A stretch of 64,000 bases of DNA from Stappia sp. ES.058 (lineage in GTDB: Bacteria; Pseudomonadota; Alphaproteobacteria; Rhizobiales; Stappiaceae), in NCBI RefSeq assembly GCF_900105595.1, contig NZ_LT629784.1, positions 2,604,001-2,668,000 of the forward strand, given 5' to 3'. The position numbers were made by a program, and so were the translations under genes. Shown here one piece after another: positions 33,393-42,126 of this stretch. The notes under the pieces were generated by a model. The model was given only the letters and a program-made list of their open reading frames with translations. It did not search any database and was not told the origin of the DNA. Positions within the stretch are counted from its first letter, which is position 1. Every line of letters starts with the position of its first letter.

Positions 33393-34435
33393 GCGAAGGG
33401 CAAGGCTCCCGCGACAGTGATGCCCCCCGCGCGCGCAAGCGCCGGCGGCCGGCCGCCTTTCGCCTAGACGACACGCGTCTGAGCATGGAGGCCGAGGAAG
33501 TCCATTCCGACGCCGAGGCCGAAACCGCACCCGCACCGGACGAGACGCGGCGCGGCCCGCGCTGGGGACGTTGGCTCATCGTCGGACTTGGCGGGCTCGC
33601 CTCGCTCGCGATCGGCCTGTCGGTCGATGCGTTGATCCACGATCTCTTTGCCCGCACGGACTGGCTCGGATGGACCGCCGTCGCACTCGCCGCGATCGCC
33701 GCGCTCGCCGCCGTCGGCCTCGCCTTGCGCGAGGTGTTCGGCCTCATGCGGTTGCGCAAGATCGACAGCCTGCGCCAGTCCCTGACCCTGGCAGCCGAGC
33801 AGGACGACGACACAGCCGCACGGGCGGCCCTTGCCGAGCTCATCACGCTCTACTCCGGCCGGCCGGAGACCGCTGCGGGGCGTAGCGCGCTGTCCGCGCA
33901 TCTGCGCGAGGTAATCGACGGTCGCGATCTGGTGCGGCTTGCCGAACGCGAACTGATGACGCAGATCGACGCCCGCGCCGTGCGCATCGTCAAGGAGAGC
34001 GTCAAGCGCGTCTCGGTGGTCACCGCGGTCTCGCCACGTGCCGCGCTCGATCTTGCCGTGGTTCTGATGGAAAACCTGCGCGTGATGCGCCGGCTTGCGG
34101 ATCTCTATGGCGGGCGACCGGGCATCTTCGGTTTCCTGCGTCTGGCCCGTCATGTGGTGGCGCATCTCGCCATGACTGGCGGCATGGCGGCGGGCGACAG
34201 TCTGGTGTCGCAACTGCTCGGTCACGGTCTTGCCGCCCGCCTCTCCGCACGACTCGGCGAGGGCGTCATCAACGGTCTCCTGACCGCCCGCGTCGGCATC
34301 GCGGCCATCGCGGTCTGCCGTCCCGTCCCCTTCGTCGGCCATGGCGGCCCGGCCGTATCCGACGTAATGGGCGAGATGTTTCGCAGCGATCCCGAGACCC
34401 GGGCACTGCTCGAGGAAAGTTCCGGACGCAACTAA
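33389..34435 (+). CDS. YcjF/TIGR01620-family membrane protein
   Basis: A 348-residue protein whose start overlaps the ycjX stop (ATGA). A basic/acidic N-terminal tail of about 55 residues is followed by two transmembrane helices (WLIVGLGGLASLAIGLSVDA and GWTAVALAAIAALAAVGLAL). The conserved C-terminal DUF697-type region includes ESVKRVSVVTAVSPRAALDL, MTGGMAAGDSLVSQLLGHGL and RPVPFVGHGGPAVSDVM. It is the invariant partner of YcjX. No reaction is known. Confidence 0.88.
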   Translation: MSEGQGSRDSDAPRARKRRRPAAFRLDDTRLSMEAEEVHSDAEAETAPAPDETRRGPRWGRWLIVGLGGLASLAIGLSVDALIHDLFARTDWLGWTAVALAAIAALAAVGLALREVFGLMRLRKIDSLRQSLTLAAEQDDDTAARAALAELITLYSGRPETAAGRSALSAHLREVIDGRDLVRLAERELMTQIDARAVRIVKESVKRVSVVTAVSPRAALDLAVVLMENLRVMRRLADLYGGRPGIFGFLRLARHVVAHLAMTGGMAAGDSLVSQLLGHGLAARLSARLGEGVINGLLTARVGIAAIAVCRPVPFVGHGGPAVSDVMGEMFRSDPETRALLEESSGRN

Positions 34436-34677
34436 TACATTTACGTACCATCTGAAGTTCTGCTCGTTTCGTCTGGATTTCGTATAGGTCACCCGCCCGC
34501 TGCCGCGCAGGATATCCATCTGTCATCTTTCGCGTACAGAAAAATCTGACTCCCCCATACATAGAAAACATAAATATATTATCGTTATTTTTTACATGAA
34601 TTGAATTTATTCAAATGTTGCATTCCAAATGACGAACAGTCAGTCTGAAAAAACTGGAAACCATCCGGGTCAAAAAC

Positions 34678-36300
34678 GTGGCATTTTTATCGAAAGATCG
34701 TGTCCTCAGCGTCTGTTTGGCCGTGTTGATTTCATTCATCTGTCTTGTCACGATCAAGACACTGCACGGGCTTGAAGTCCGCACCGGAATGCGCGCAACT
34801 CTTCAGACCATGATGACGCGCACCAAGCTTGTGACACAACAGGCGAATATTGTTCTGAACGAGCTGGGCAAGGATCCGGAACTGGGGTGCAGCTCCGCCT
34901 ATTTGCGCAAACTCAGCGCAACGCTCTTCACCAACAGTTTCGTGCACGACATTCTGATTCTGGACGAGGTTGCCGGTGGCTACGCCATCTGCTCGGGCAC
35001 ATTCGGAATTTTCCCGCAGCCAATTGCCATTCCCGAGCCGAGTTTTCAGTCGCGCCGACGCCCGGACCGTTACATCTGGCTCAACTTCGAGACGGACGGC
35101 CTGCCCGAGAGCAGCGCCAACTTGTTCATCGCCGCCGGGCGAATCGGCGTCCTGATCAACCAGCGCGTCTTGTCGGGATCCAAGACGCCCTTCGTCTGGG
35201 AAGCATTCACCCGTCCGCCGGACGAGGACTACGGCATTCATCTGTATGGCACGCCAGGCGTTTTCCAGGAGCTCATCGCGACCGGTACGCATCTGCTGAC
35301 GCCCAGCATCTCCGTCGAGCTCTGCGATGAACGCGAACAGCTCGGCTTCTGCCTTGCCGGGCATAACAGCGCCGCCGCCATCCTTCAGCGCCACAAGGTG
35401 CTGATCATCTCCAGCCTCATCTTCTGCCTGCTGATCGGAGCGGTCGCCCAACAACGGATCCTGATCCGATTGCGCTACCGCAAGAGTATCCCCGGCAGGA
35501 TTCACCGTGCCATCCACAACGGCGATGGCGACGGCTTTTACTGCCACTACCAGCCGATCTTCGATCTGCAGAACGGAGAGATTGTCGGCGTTGAAGCGCT
35601 TGCGCGCTTCGAGGACGACATCGGGGCGTTGCCGCCCGATGTGTTCATCCCCGAGATCGACAAGGCGCACGACACCTGGGCCTTCACGCAGAGAATCATC
35701 AGCATGGTCACCGACGATCTCGGGACTTTGGGCGATATCGCACGCTCCTGGACAATCTCGATCAATTTCTTCCAAAACGACCTTCGGGAGGACAATCTTC
35801 CCATGCTGACCGCCTCGCCCGCGGTCGCGCGGGCCCGCCAGAACGGACTGACGCTCAACTGCGAGGTTCTGGAGGCCGGCTCCATGTTGCGAAACGACAA
35901 GGAGGCCGCGCTCACCCACCTCCGCGCCCTGGGATTTACCGTCTCCATAGATGACTTTGGCGTCGGGTTTTCCAATCTCGCGGAGGTTCGTCGCATGTCG
36001 CCGGACTACCTCAAGATCGACAAGCAGTTCATTCAGGGCATTGATCACAAGGAAACGTCCCTGCGCGCATCGCTGGTTCCCAACATCGTCGATATCGCCC
36101 GGCAACTGAAAGCGCTTGTGATCGCGGAAGGCATTGAGACACCGGATCAGCTTGCAGCACTCACGTCGCTCGGCGTCCGTCTGGGGCAGGGATACCTGCT
36201 CTCCCGTCCCGTTTCGATCGATGCCCTGTCGCAAATGGTCGGTTCGGATGCGCCGGTTGCGCTGCTTGGAGCCGACCGCCGTCTGGCCTCCGGTTCCTGA
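34678..36300 (+). CDS. CSS-motif EAL-domain c-di-GMP phosphodiesterase
   Basis: A 540-residue membrane protein starting at a GTG. One transmembrane helix is at about residues 10-28. A periplasmic CSS domain follows with C-S-S at 71-73 (LGCSSAYL) and further Cys near 106, 220 and 227. A second helix (VLIISSLIFCLLIGAVA) leads to an EAL domain from about 275. The EAL signature is VGVEALARF (Glu about 306), with DDFGVGFSN, YLKIDKQFI, IAEGIET and GQGYLLSRP present, so it should be catalytic. In this family the disulfide state of the CSS loop controls activity. The 240 bases upstream are AT-rich and hold its promoter. Confidence 0.9.
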   Translation: MAFLSKDRVLSVCLAVLISFICLVTIKTLHGLEVRTGMRATLQTMMTRTKLVTQQANIVLNELGKDPELGCSSAYLRKLSATLFTNSFVHDILILDEVAGGYAICSGTFGIFPQPIAIPEPSFQSRRRPDRYIWLNFETDGLPESSANLFIAAGRIGVLINQRVLSGSKTPFVWEAFTRPPDEDYGIHLYGTPGVFQELIATGTHLLTPSISVELCDEREQLGFCLAGHNSAAAILQRHKVLIISSLIFCLLIGAVAQQRILIRLRYRKSIPGRIHRAIHNGDGDGFYCHYQPIFDLQNGEIVGVEALARFEDDIGALPPDVFIPEIDKAHDTWAFTQRIISMVTDDLGTLGDIARSWTISINFFQNDLREDNLPMLTASPAVARARQNGLTLNCEVLEAGSMLRNDKEAALTHLRALGFTVSIDDFGVGFSNLAEVRRMSPDYLKIDKQFIQGIDHKETSLRASLVPNIVDIARQLKALVIAEGIETPDQLAALTSLGVRLGQGYLLSRPVSIDALSQMVGSDAPVALLGADRRLASGS

Positions 36301-36485
36301 GGGGGCAACCGCAGCGTCCAGGACATGAAGAGAAAGCGGTGCGCACCAAATGCGGCCGGCGTGATGCGCAAGGTCGTCACCGGAGAGTCTGGATCGACGC
36401 CACCGACCATCGGCGGCAGCGTTCCCGACAATCATTGGCGAGGGGCCATCTCGACAGCGCCACGCAAGCCCCGTAACTTGCGCCG

Positions 36486-37661
36486 ATGTTCATCACGTTC
36501 CTGACCAATCTGCGCTCCGGCGGCGTTCCGGTGTCCCTGCGCGAGTACCTCACGCTGATGGAGGCGCTGAAGGCCGACCTCGCCGGCCGGCAGGTGGAGG
36601 ACTTCTATTATCTCGCCCGCGCCTGCCTGGTGAAGGACGAAGCCAATCTCGACAAGTTCGACCGGATCTTCGGCCAGACCTTCAATGGGCTCGACCTCGG
36701 GTCGGCAATCGAGGCGGAAGACCTGCCCGAGGACTGGCTGCGCAAGCTCGCCGAAAAGCACCTGAGCGAAGAGGAAAAGGCCCGGATCGAGGCGCTCGGC
36801 GGCTTCGAGAAGCTCATGGAGACGCTTAAAGAGCGGCTCAAGGAGCAAAAGGATCGCCATCAGGGCGGCAACAAGTGGATCGGCACCGCCGGCACCAGTC
36901 CCTTTGGCGCCTATGGCTACAATCCCGAAGGCGTGCGCATCGGCCAGGACGAAAGCCGCCACCGCCGTGCCGTCAAGGTCTGGGACAAGCGTACCTTCAA
37001 GGATCTCGACGACACCGTCGAGCTCGGCACGCGCAACATCAAGGTCGCGCTCAAGCGCCTGCGCCGCTTCGCCCGTCAGGGCGCAGCCGAAGAACTCGAC
37101 CTCGACGACACGATCCGCGCAACCGCGCACAGGGGCCTGCTCGACATCAAGATGCGGCCCGAACGGCGCAATGCGGTCAAGGTGTTGCTGTTCTTCGACA
37201 TCGGCGGCTCAATGGACGATCACATCCGCGTCTGCGAGGAACTGTTTTCGGCCGCGCGCACCGAATTCAAGGTGATGGAGTATTTCTACTTCCACAACTG
37301 CCCCTATGAATTCGTCTGGAAGAACAACGCCCGCCGGCATTCCGAGCGCATGTCGACCTTCGATGTGCTCAACAAGTACGGCTCCGACTACAAACTGATC
37401 TTCGTGGGCGACGCCTCCATGAGCCCCTATGAGATCGCCTATGCCGGCGGCTCCGCGGAACACTGGAACGAGGAACCGGGAGCTGCGTGGATACAGCGCC
37501 TGACGGCGCACTACCAAAAGAGCGTCTGGCTCAACCCGGTTGCCGAACGCCACTGGTCCTACACCCACTCCATCCAGATGATCCAGACGCTGATGGAGGG
37601 CCGCCACTACCCGCTAACGCTGGAAGGGCTGGACGCGGCGATGAAGGACCTGGTCCGCTAG
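36486..37661 (+). CDS. CoxE-like VWA-domain protein
   Basis: A 391-residue protein beginning MFITFLTNLRSGGVPVSLRE. A helical N-terminal domain is followed by a linker with GTAGTSPFGAYGYNPEGVRI and a C-terminal von Willebrand A domain. The metal site appears as FFDIGGSMDDH (D-x-G-x-S form), with FVGDASMSPYEIAYAGGS later. Such proteins pair with MoxR ATPases; the likely partner is the gene at 28,139. The stop codon TAG lies in CGCTAG, which is also the left border of a small palindromic element. Confidence 0.88.
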   Translation: MFITFLTNLRSGGVPVSLREYLTLMEALKADLAGRQVEDFYYLARACLVKDEANLDKFDRIFGQTFNGLDLGSAIEAEDLPEDWLRKLAEKHLSEEEKARIEALGGFEKLMETLKERLKEQKDRHQGGNKWIGTAGTSPFGAYGYNPEGVRIGQDESRHRRAVKVWDKRTFKDLDDTVELGTRNIKVALKRLRRFARQGAAEELDLDDTIRATAHRGLLDIKMRPERRNAVKVLLFFDIGGSMDDHIRVCEELFSAARTEFKVMEYFYFHNCPYEFVWKNNARRHSERMSTFDVLNKYGSDYKLIFVGDASMSPYEIAYAGGSAEHWNEEPGAAWIQRLTAHYQKSVWLNPVAERHWSYTHSIQMIQTLMEGRHYPLTLEGLDAAMKDLVR

Positions 37662-37733
37662 TGGTTCGATTCCGACATTTGCCTCCCCGCGCAGCACCGC
37701 CGCAGCAAATGTCGGAATCAAGAGAACCACTAG
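37658..37733. mobile_element. Small palindromic element E1 at CTAG
   Basis: About 73 bases bounded by CTAG at 37658-37661 and 37730-37733. The arms GTGGTTCGATTCCGACATTT-GC (37661-37682) and GCAAATGTCGGAATC (37705-37719) plus AACCAC (37725-37730) are inverted repeats. The first CTAG contains the stop codon of the VWA gene. The form and TA-type target resemble miniature elements related to IS630/Tc1, which is an inference. Confidence 0.6.
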
Positions 37734-37999
37734 GGTCAGGACCTGTTGATATGACTGAAATGGCGTTCCAGATGACGAGAGATGCAAGGAAAAGCCCGAA
37801 GGGCGGGGCCATTCCCCCGGTCGAGGGCTTTGACGCCGCAGGTCGACGTCAGCTCGAGCGTCCTTCGGATCGGGCGGATCCGCACGGGATACCATGTCGC
37901 AATCCCTTGAAAGGCTCCAGCCTTCCTGCGGGCTTGCTCCTCGTATCCGCACACATCCGCTCCGACCATCGCAGCCATGTCAACAGGTCCTGACCCTAG
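37730..37999. mobile_element. MITE E2 with 21-base terminal inverted repeats
   Basis: About 265 bases between CTAG at 37730 and CTAG at 37996. Terminal repeats GGGTCAGGACCTGTTGATAT-G (37733-37753) and its inverse ending at 37996 match at 20 of 21 positions, directly flanked by TA on both sides. No transposase is encoded, so it is a non-autonomous element. TA duplication in a CTAG target suggests an IS630/Tc1-type transposase in trans. Confidence 0.75.
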
Positions 38000-38092
38000 A
38001 TAAATATATGACTTTATTGGAGCTTTTGAATTTGACATTTGGGTCCCGTTTTCGGCGAGGCTCCTGATCAAATGTCAAATTCACGCCACTAG
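37996..38092. mobile_element. Small palindromic element E3 at CTAG
   Basis: About 93 bases between CTAG at 37996 and CTAG at 38089. The 14-base arms GAATTTGACATTTG (38028-38041) and CAAATGTCAAATTC (38069-38082) share the core GACATTTG with E1. The right end reads CTAGTGGCGTGAATTTGACA on the minus strand, close to the E1 end. The right CTAG contains the TAG stop of the minus-strand gene that follows. The left 30 bases are AT-rich and not part of the repeat. Confidence 0.55.
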
Positions 38093-38820
38093 GCGCTTGC
38101 CGCAAGCCCTGTTGCCTCGGCCACATCCAGCCGGTCGGACACACGCACCAGAAACGTGCAGCGCACGAACGATCCCGTATTCACGCCGCTCTTGTGCTTG
38201 GTCAGGAACGAGATCACCTGCGACTGCCCCCTGACGGTTTCCAGCACCGTCTCGCTCTCTGGCGGGGTGCAGATGACGCGTTTGTGGCGGTTGTTCTGCG
38301 GATCCATGAAGACCATCGCATGCGTTTCCTGGCCTTGCGCGTGAGAGAAGGCCCCCGCCACCAGCGCCCCGTCGTGGCGCGCGCAATCGAACAGCGGCGT
38401 CGAGATCACCAGGCTCTTCGTCGAGCAGTCCCCCTTCGGCAGATAGTAGTCCGCCTCCTGATGCCAGGGCAGGTTCAGCCGCTTCTCGTCTGCCTGAAAC
38501 TCCGACGGCAAATCGATGCGCAGATGCGGAAAGGCAAGCAGCACCCGCTCCGGCGGGCATTCGACGAGCCGGGCGGCGAAGCGGCGCAACGCCTCGCCGG
38601 CAACGAGCTCGGCAAAGAGTGCGGAACCGGTGAACCGGTCCTGCGTGCCGGCGGCGAGCGTGCCGCCGGCGCTGCGATCCGCGATCAGTTTCTGCGAAAA
38701 GGTCTCATGCGACGTTGTCCCGGTCGCCTCGAACAGGAAGGCGGTCGACGCCGCGATCAGATCGTCGAGACCGCCATCGGCGATGGTGAACCCCTCGGGG
38801 TGCGTGTCGAGAAACGCCAA
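38089..38820 (-). CDS. Probable PhyH-like Fe(II)/2-oxoglutarate dioxygenase
   Basis: A 243-residue protein. The central segment LRIDLPSEFQADEKRLNLPW then HQEADYYLPKGDC resembles the phytanoyl-CoA dioxygenase fold, where an H-x-D/E motif (HQE here) binds iron. A later His, in GQETHAMVFMDP or NNRHKRVIC, could be the distal ligand. Residue assignment is tentative. It lies 3 bases after the TylF-like methyltransferase in the same direction, so a small tailoring operon is likely. Its TAG stop lies in the CTAG border of element E3. The substrate is unknown. Confidence 0.5.
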   Translation of the reverse strand: MAFLDTHPEGFTIADGGLDDLIAASTAFLFEATGTTSHETFSQKLIADRSAGGTLAAGTQDRFTGSALFAELVAGEALRRFAARLVECPPERVLLAFPHLRIDLPSEFQADEKRLNLPWHQEADYYLPKGDCSTKSLVISTPLFDCARHDGALVAGAFSHAQGQETHAMVFMDPQNNRHKRVICTPPESETVLETVRGQSQVISFLTKHKSGVNTGSFVRCTFLVRVSDRLDVAEATGLAASA

Positions 38821-38823
38821 GGA

Positions 38824-39588
38824 TCACTCTCCCTTGATGCAATAGGCCGCCATGGACGCGCAGGGCACCCGGCGCAGCCGCAGCCTATCGAGACCGAGCG
38901 ATTCGCGCACGGCAATCGTTTCACCGGGATAATCCTCGTGATTGATCTCGTCGAAGACGACGACGGCGCCGCGCGCCATCCGGTCCCAGGCGAGATCGAG
39001 CACGTCGCGGGTCGGCTTGTAGAGATCGAGATCGAGGTGCAGCAGACCGATGGTGGCCGCGGGACACCGTTCCAGATAGGCGGGAAAGGTTTCGCAGATA
39101 TCGCCCTTCACCAGCTCGACCTTCGGGACATGGCCGATCATGCGGTTGCCGTCGAACAGCTCGATGGCGGAGGTCAGCATGTCAAAGGACTCAAAGGCCA
39201 GACCGCCCTTGTGCATGTGCCTGGCGGCAGAGGACAGGTCTTCTTTCGTGGGTTCCGTGAACCCCTCGAACGTATCGAAACCGACGACCCGGCGGGTATA
39301 GTGATGCGGTTCGAAGATCGACGCGAAATGCGCCATTGCCATCAGGAAATTGCCGCCCGCCACGCCGCACTCGATGATGTTGCCGGGAATGTCGCGGATC
39401 AGGTTCCAGTAGTCATAGGTCTCCAGAAACCGAGTGACCGCCTGGCGCGTGCTGAAAACCGGCATCATGTCGACGAGGCGATGGGGCGCGACGGGCAGCC
39501 CGTCGATCGCCTGCGACCGCGTCTCGTACCAGGACAATTGCGCCTGTGTGTTCCGGCTCTTCTCGATGTTGTCGAGTGTCGTTTCCAT
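38824..39588 (-). CDS. TylF/MycF-family O-methyltransferase
   Basis: A 254-residue SAM-dependent enzyme. Motif I is GNIIECGVAGGNFLMAMAHF, followed by VVGFDTFEGFTEPTKED, VELVKGDICETFPAYLE, LLHLDLDLYKPTRDVLDLAW and GAVVVFDEINHEDYPGE. The conserved acidic LDLDLY and DEINH metal-binding residues are present. TylF/MycF enzymes methylate sugar hydroxyls in a Mg-dependent way. The start at 39588 has GGAG six bases upstream; earlier ATGs at 39594 and 39609 are less favourable. It is the first gene of a two-gene unit with the PhyH-like gene. A glycan-modifying role is inference. Confidence 0.85.
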   Translation of the reverse strand: METTLDNIEKSRNTQAQLSWYETRSQAIDGLPVAPHRLVDMMPVFSTRQAVTRFLETYDYWNLIRDIPGNIIECGVAGGNFLMAMAHFASIFEPHHYTRRVVGFDTFEGFTEPTKEDLSSAARHMHKGGLAFESFDMLTSAIELFDGNRMIGHVPKVELVKGDICETFPAYLERCPAATIGLLHLDLDLYKPTRDVLDLAWDRMARGAVVVFDEINHEDYPGETIAVRESLGLDRLRLRRVPCASMAAYCIKGE

Positions 39589-39888
39589 CTGCATCTCCGA
39601 TTCGCGCATCCTGCCGCGCTCTTGCAAACTACACCGGCGATCTGCTGCGTCGCGCGCTGCGATCGCCGAACGGATCAAATCGGCTGGCGCATGAAGGTCC
39701 GACGCCAATCCGCCGAAAATGGCGAACCCCAACAAGGCGATAGAGTTCAATTCAATTATAAGTAGAATTATTTAAAATAATACACCAATAATCGTAGATA
39801 AATTCGGCAAACTCCTGATATTTTTAGCTATACTTAATGGTTTGGGCGCATTCGTTTTTGTACAAGGCCAACAAACGGAGCGTCCTTC
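39589..39888. promoter_or_regulatory. AT-rich divergent promoter region
   Basis: No gene is supported. The stretch 39,745-39,840 is markedly AT-rich, with a near-palindromic ATTATTTAAAATAAT, and separates the divergent TylF-like and chemoreceptor genes. It probably carries the promoters of both. Confidence 0.4.
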
Positions 39889-42054
39889 ATGTTCGCGCGA
39901 CTGACCCGACTTTCAATTTCCGCCAAAATCCCGATTCTGGTGGTTGCATTTTCTGTAATTGCAACTGTTATCACCGGTGTTTCTTCATATCTTTCGTCGA
40001 GCCAGTATCTTGCCAACGCGGCGATGAGAAACATGGAAGCGGTGGTCGGATCGCGCAAATCGGAATTGGCGCTCTACCTGAAGAGCATCGAGGAAGACCT
40101 GCTGGTCGTGGCGGACAGCGCCATGGCGCGAGACGCATTGACCGCATTCCAGACGTCCTATGGCAACGCTGGAGCCGGGGAAAATGTCGCACTCCGCGAC
40201 GCTTACATCTTCGACAATCCGAACCCGCTTGGCGAAAAGCACAAGCTGGATGCGGCGACGGACGGGAGCGCCTACACCGAGACCCACGCGCGGTTTCATC
40301 CGTGGTTCCGCAATCTGCTTCAGGCGCGCGGCTACTACGACATTTTCCTTGTCGAGCCCAACGGCGATCTCGTCTATTCGGTGTTCAAGGAAAACGACTT
40401 CGCGACCAATCTGCTGACCGGAAAATGGCAGGACACGGACATCGCGAAAGTCTTCAAGAACGTCCGCGACAATGCGGCAGCCGGATCCATTGCCTTCACC
40501 GATTTTGCCGCCTACACCCCGTCCAACGGCGCACCGGCAAGCTTCATCGCCACGCCCGTCATCGACGACGCTGGCCGTTTCAAGGGTGCGCTGGTCTTTC
40601 AGATGCCCATCGACCGTATCAACACGATCATGGGCAATGCGGCCGGTCTTGGGCGCACCGGCGAAACCTATCTCGTTGGCTCGGACATGCTGATGCGCTC
40701 CGACAGCCGGTTTCGCAAGGACGGTGCAGCAACGAGCATCCTGAGGCTGAAGGTCGACACTGCAACCGTGCGGGATGCGCTTGCCGGCAAGGTGGGCGTC
40801 GGCGACGCCGTCGACTATCGCGGCGAGATGGTTCTTTCCGGCTACACCCCTTTGACCTTCAACGGCGTGACCTGGGCCCTCCTCGCCGATATCGACGCGC
40901 AGGAAGTGCAGGAACCGACCGTCGAACTGCGCAACTCGATCCTTCTCCTCGCTGCCGGTATCGTCGTGATCACGGGCCTTGCGGGCTTCGTGTTCGCCCG
41001 CAGCGTTTCCGGCCCGATCTCCAGAATGAATGCAACCATGCTTCGCCTCGCCGATGGCGATCTGGGCACGGACGTGCCCTACCAGGGGCGCGGCGACGAG
41101 ATCGGCGACATGGCATCCGCCGTGCAGACCTTCAAGGACAACGCGCTCGAGGTGAAGCGTCTGGAAAGCCAGCAGGCTGAGCTGGAAGCCCGCGCTGCCG
41201 AGGACGCCCGCGTCGCCCGCGAAAAACTGGCCTCCGAATTCGAGGCAGCCGTCGGCGGAATCGTCGACAGTGTCGCGTCCGCGGCCACGGAGATGCTTGC
41301 ATCGGCACAAACCCTCTCAGCTTCGGCAGAAGAAAACTCCGCCAGTTCGGCCACGGTTTCGGCAGCCGCAGAGGAAGCCTCCACCAATGTGCAGGCCGTG
41401 TCGGGAGCCGCCGAAGAGTTGTCCAGTTCGATCTCCGAGATCAACCGTCAGGTGAATGATTCCCAGGAGATTTCCGAAGCTGCGGTCCAGAGTGTCGCAG
41501 CGACGAACCAGCGAGTCTCGACCCTGACCACCGCCGCCGACAAGATCGGTGAAGTCATCGCCCTGATCACGGATATCGCCGAACAGACCAACCTTCTGGC
41601 GCTCAATGCCACCATCGAGGCCGCGCGCGCCGGAGAGGCCGGCAAGGGCTTCGCGGTGGTTGCCGCCGAGGTCAAGGAACTGGCCAGCCAGACGGCCAAG
41701 GCAACCGAGGAAATCGGTAAACAGATCAAGGGGATACAGGGCGCAACGGAAGAAACCGTCGGATCCATCGGGTCGATCGGCGAGACGATCGACCGGATTC
41801 GCCAGGTCTCCACCGCGATCTCCGCCTCTGTCGAGCAACAGGGATCCGCCACCCACGAAATCGCCCGCAACATCGAACAGGTATCGAGCGGCATGTATGA
41901 GGTCACGACGACCATCACCAGCGTCAGCAGCACGGCAGCAGAAACCGGGGCTGCCAGCAGCCAGCTGGTCAGTGCGGCCAATGAACTGTCGCAGCAGTCG
42001 GAAGTCCTGCGCAGCGAGGTCGACAAGTTCCTGCGCGGGGTCCGCGCGGCCTGA
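39889..42054 (+). CDS. Methyl-accepting chemotaxis protein with Cache sensor
   Basis: A 721-residue chemoreceptor. TM1 is at about residues 13-34 and TM2 at about 345-367 ([20 protein letters not shown]). The large periplasmic region between them fits a dCache sensor ([40 protein letters not shown]). A HAMP domain follows ([20 protein letters not shown]), then the signalling domain with hairpin tip [20 protein letters not shown] and [15 protein letters not shown] near residues 563-598. There is no CheR-binding pentapeptide at the C-terminus. It signals to CheA and hence to FliM switching. The ligand is unknown. It is monocistronic, followed by a terminator. Confidence 0.95.
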   Translation: MFARLTRLSISAKIPILVVAFSVIATVITGVSSYLSSSQYLANAAMRNMEAVVGSRKSELALYLKSIEEDLLVVADSAMARDALTAFQTSYGNAGAGENVALRDAYIFDNPNPLGEKHKLDAATDGSAYTETHARFHPWFRNLLQARGYYDIFLVEPNGDLVYSVFKENDFATNLLTGKWQDTDIAKVFKNVRDNAAAGSIAFTDFAAYTPSNGAPASFIATPVIDDAGRFKGALVFQMPIDRINTIMGNAAGLGRTGETYLVGSDMLMRSDSRFRKDGAATSILRLKVDTATVRDALAGKVGVGDAVDYRGEMVLSGYTPLTFNGVTWALLADIDAQEVQEPTVELRNSILLLAAGIVVITGLAGFVFARSVSGPISRMNATMLRLADGDLGTDVPYQGRGDEIGDMASAVQTFKDNALEVKRLESQQAELEARAAEDARVAREKLASEFEAAVGGIVDSVASAATEMLASAQTLSASAEENSASSATVSAAAEEASTNVQAVSGAAEELSSSISEINRQVNDSQEISEAAVQSVAATNQRVSTLTTAADKIGEVIALITDIAEQTNLLALNATIEAARAGEAGKGFAVVAAEVKELASQTAKATEEIGKQIKGIQGATEETVGSIGSIGETIDRIRQVSTAISASVEQQGSATHEIARNIEQVSSGMYEVTTTITSVSSTAAETGAASSQLVSAANELSQQSEVLRSEVDKFLRGVRAA

Positions 42055-42082
42055 CACCGAACATCATCGCCTGCAAATGACG

Positions 42083-42110
42083 AAAGGGCCGTGGCAACGC
42101 GGCCCTTTCT
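42083..42110 (+). terminator. Terminator of the chemoreceptor gene
   Basis: The stem AAAGGGCCG / CGGCCCTTT has an 8-base loop and is followed by CTCC. It lies about 30 bases after the stop and could serve both convergent genes because of the A/T ends of the stem. Confidence 0.65.
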
Positions 42111-42126
42111 CCGTTTGCGGCGCCTC

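Noticed and set aside
36301..36485. Possible small gene between the EAL and VWA genes
   Set aside because: No frame has a ribosome site or family-like sequence; it reads as an ordinary promoter region.
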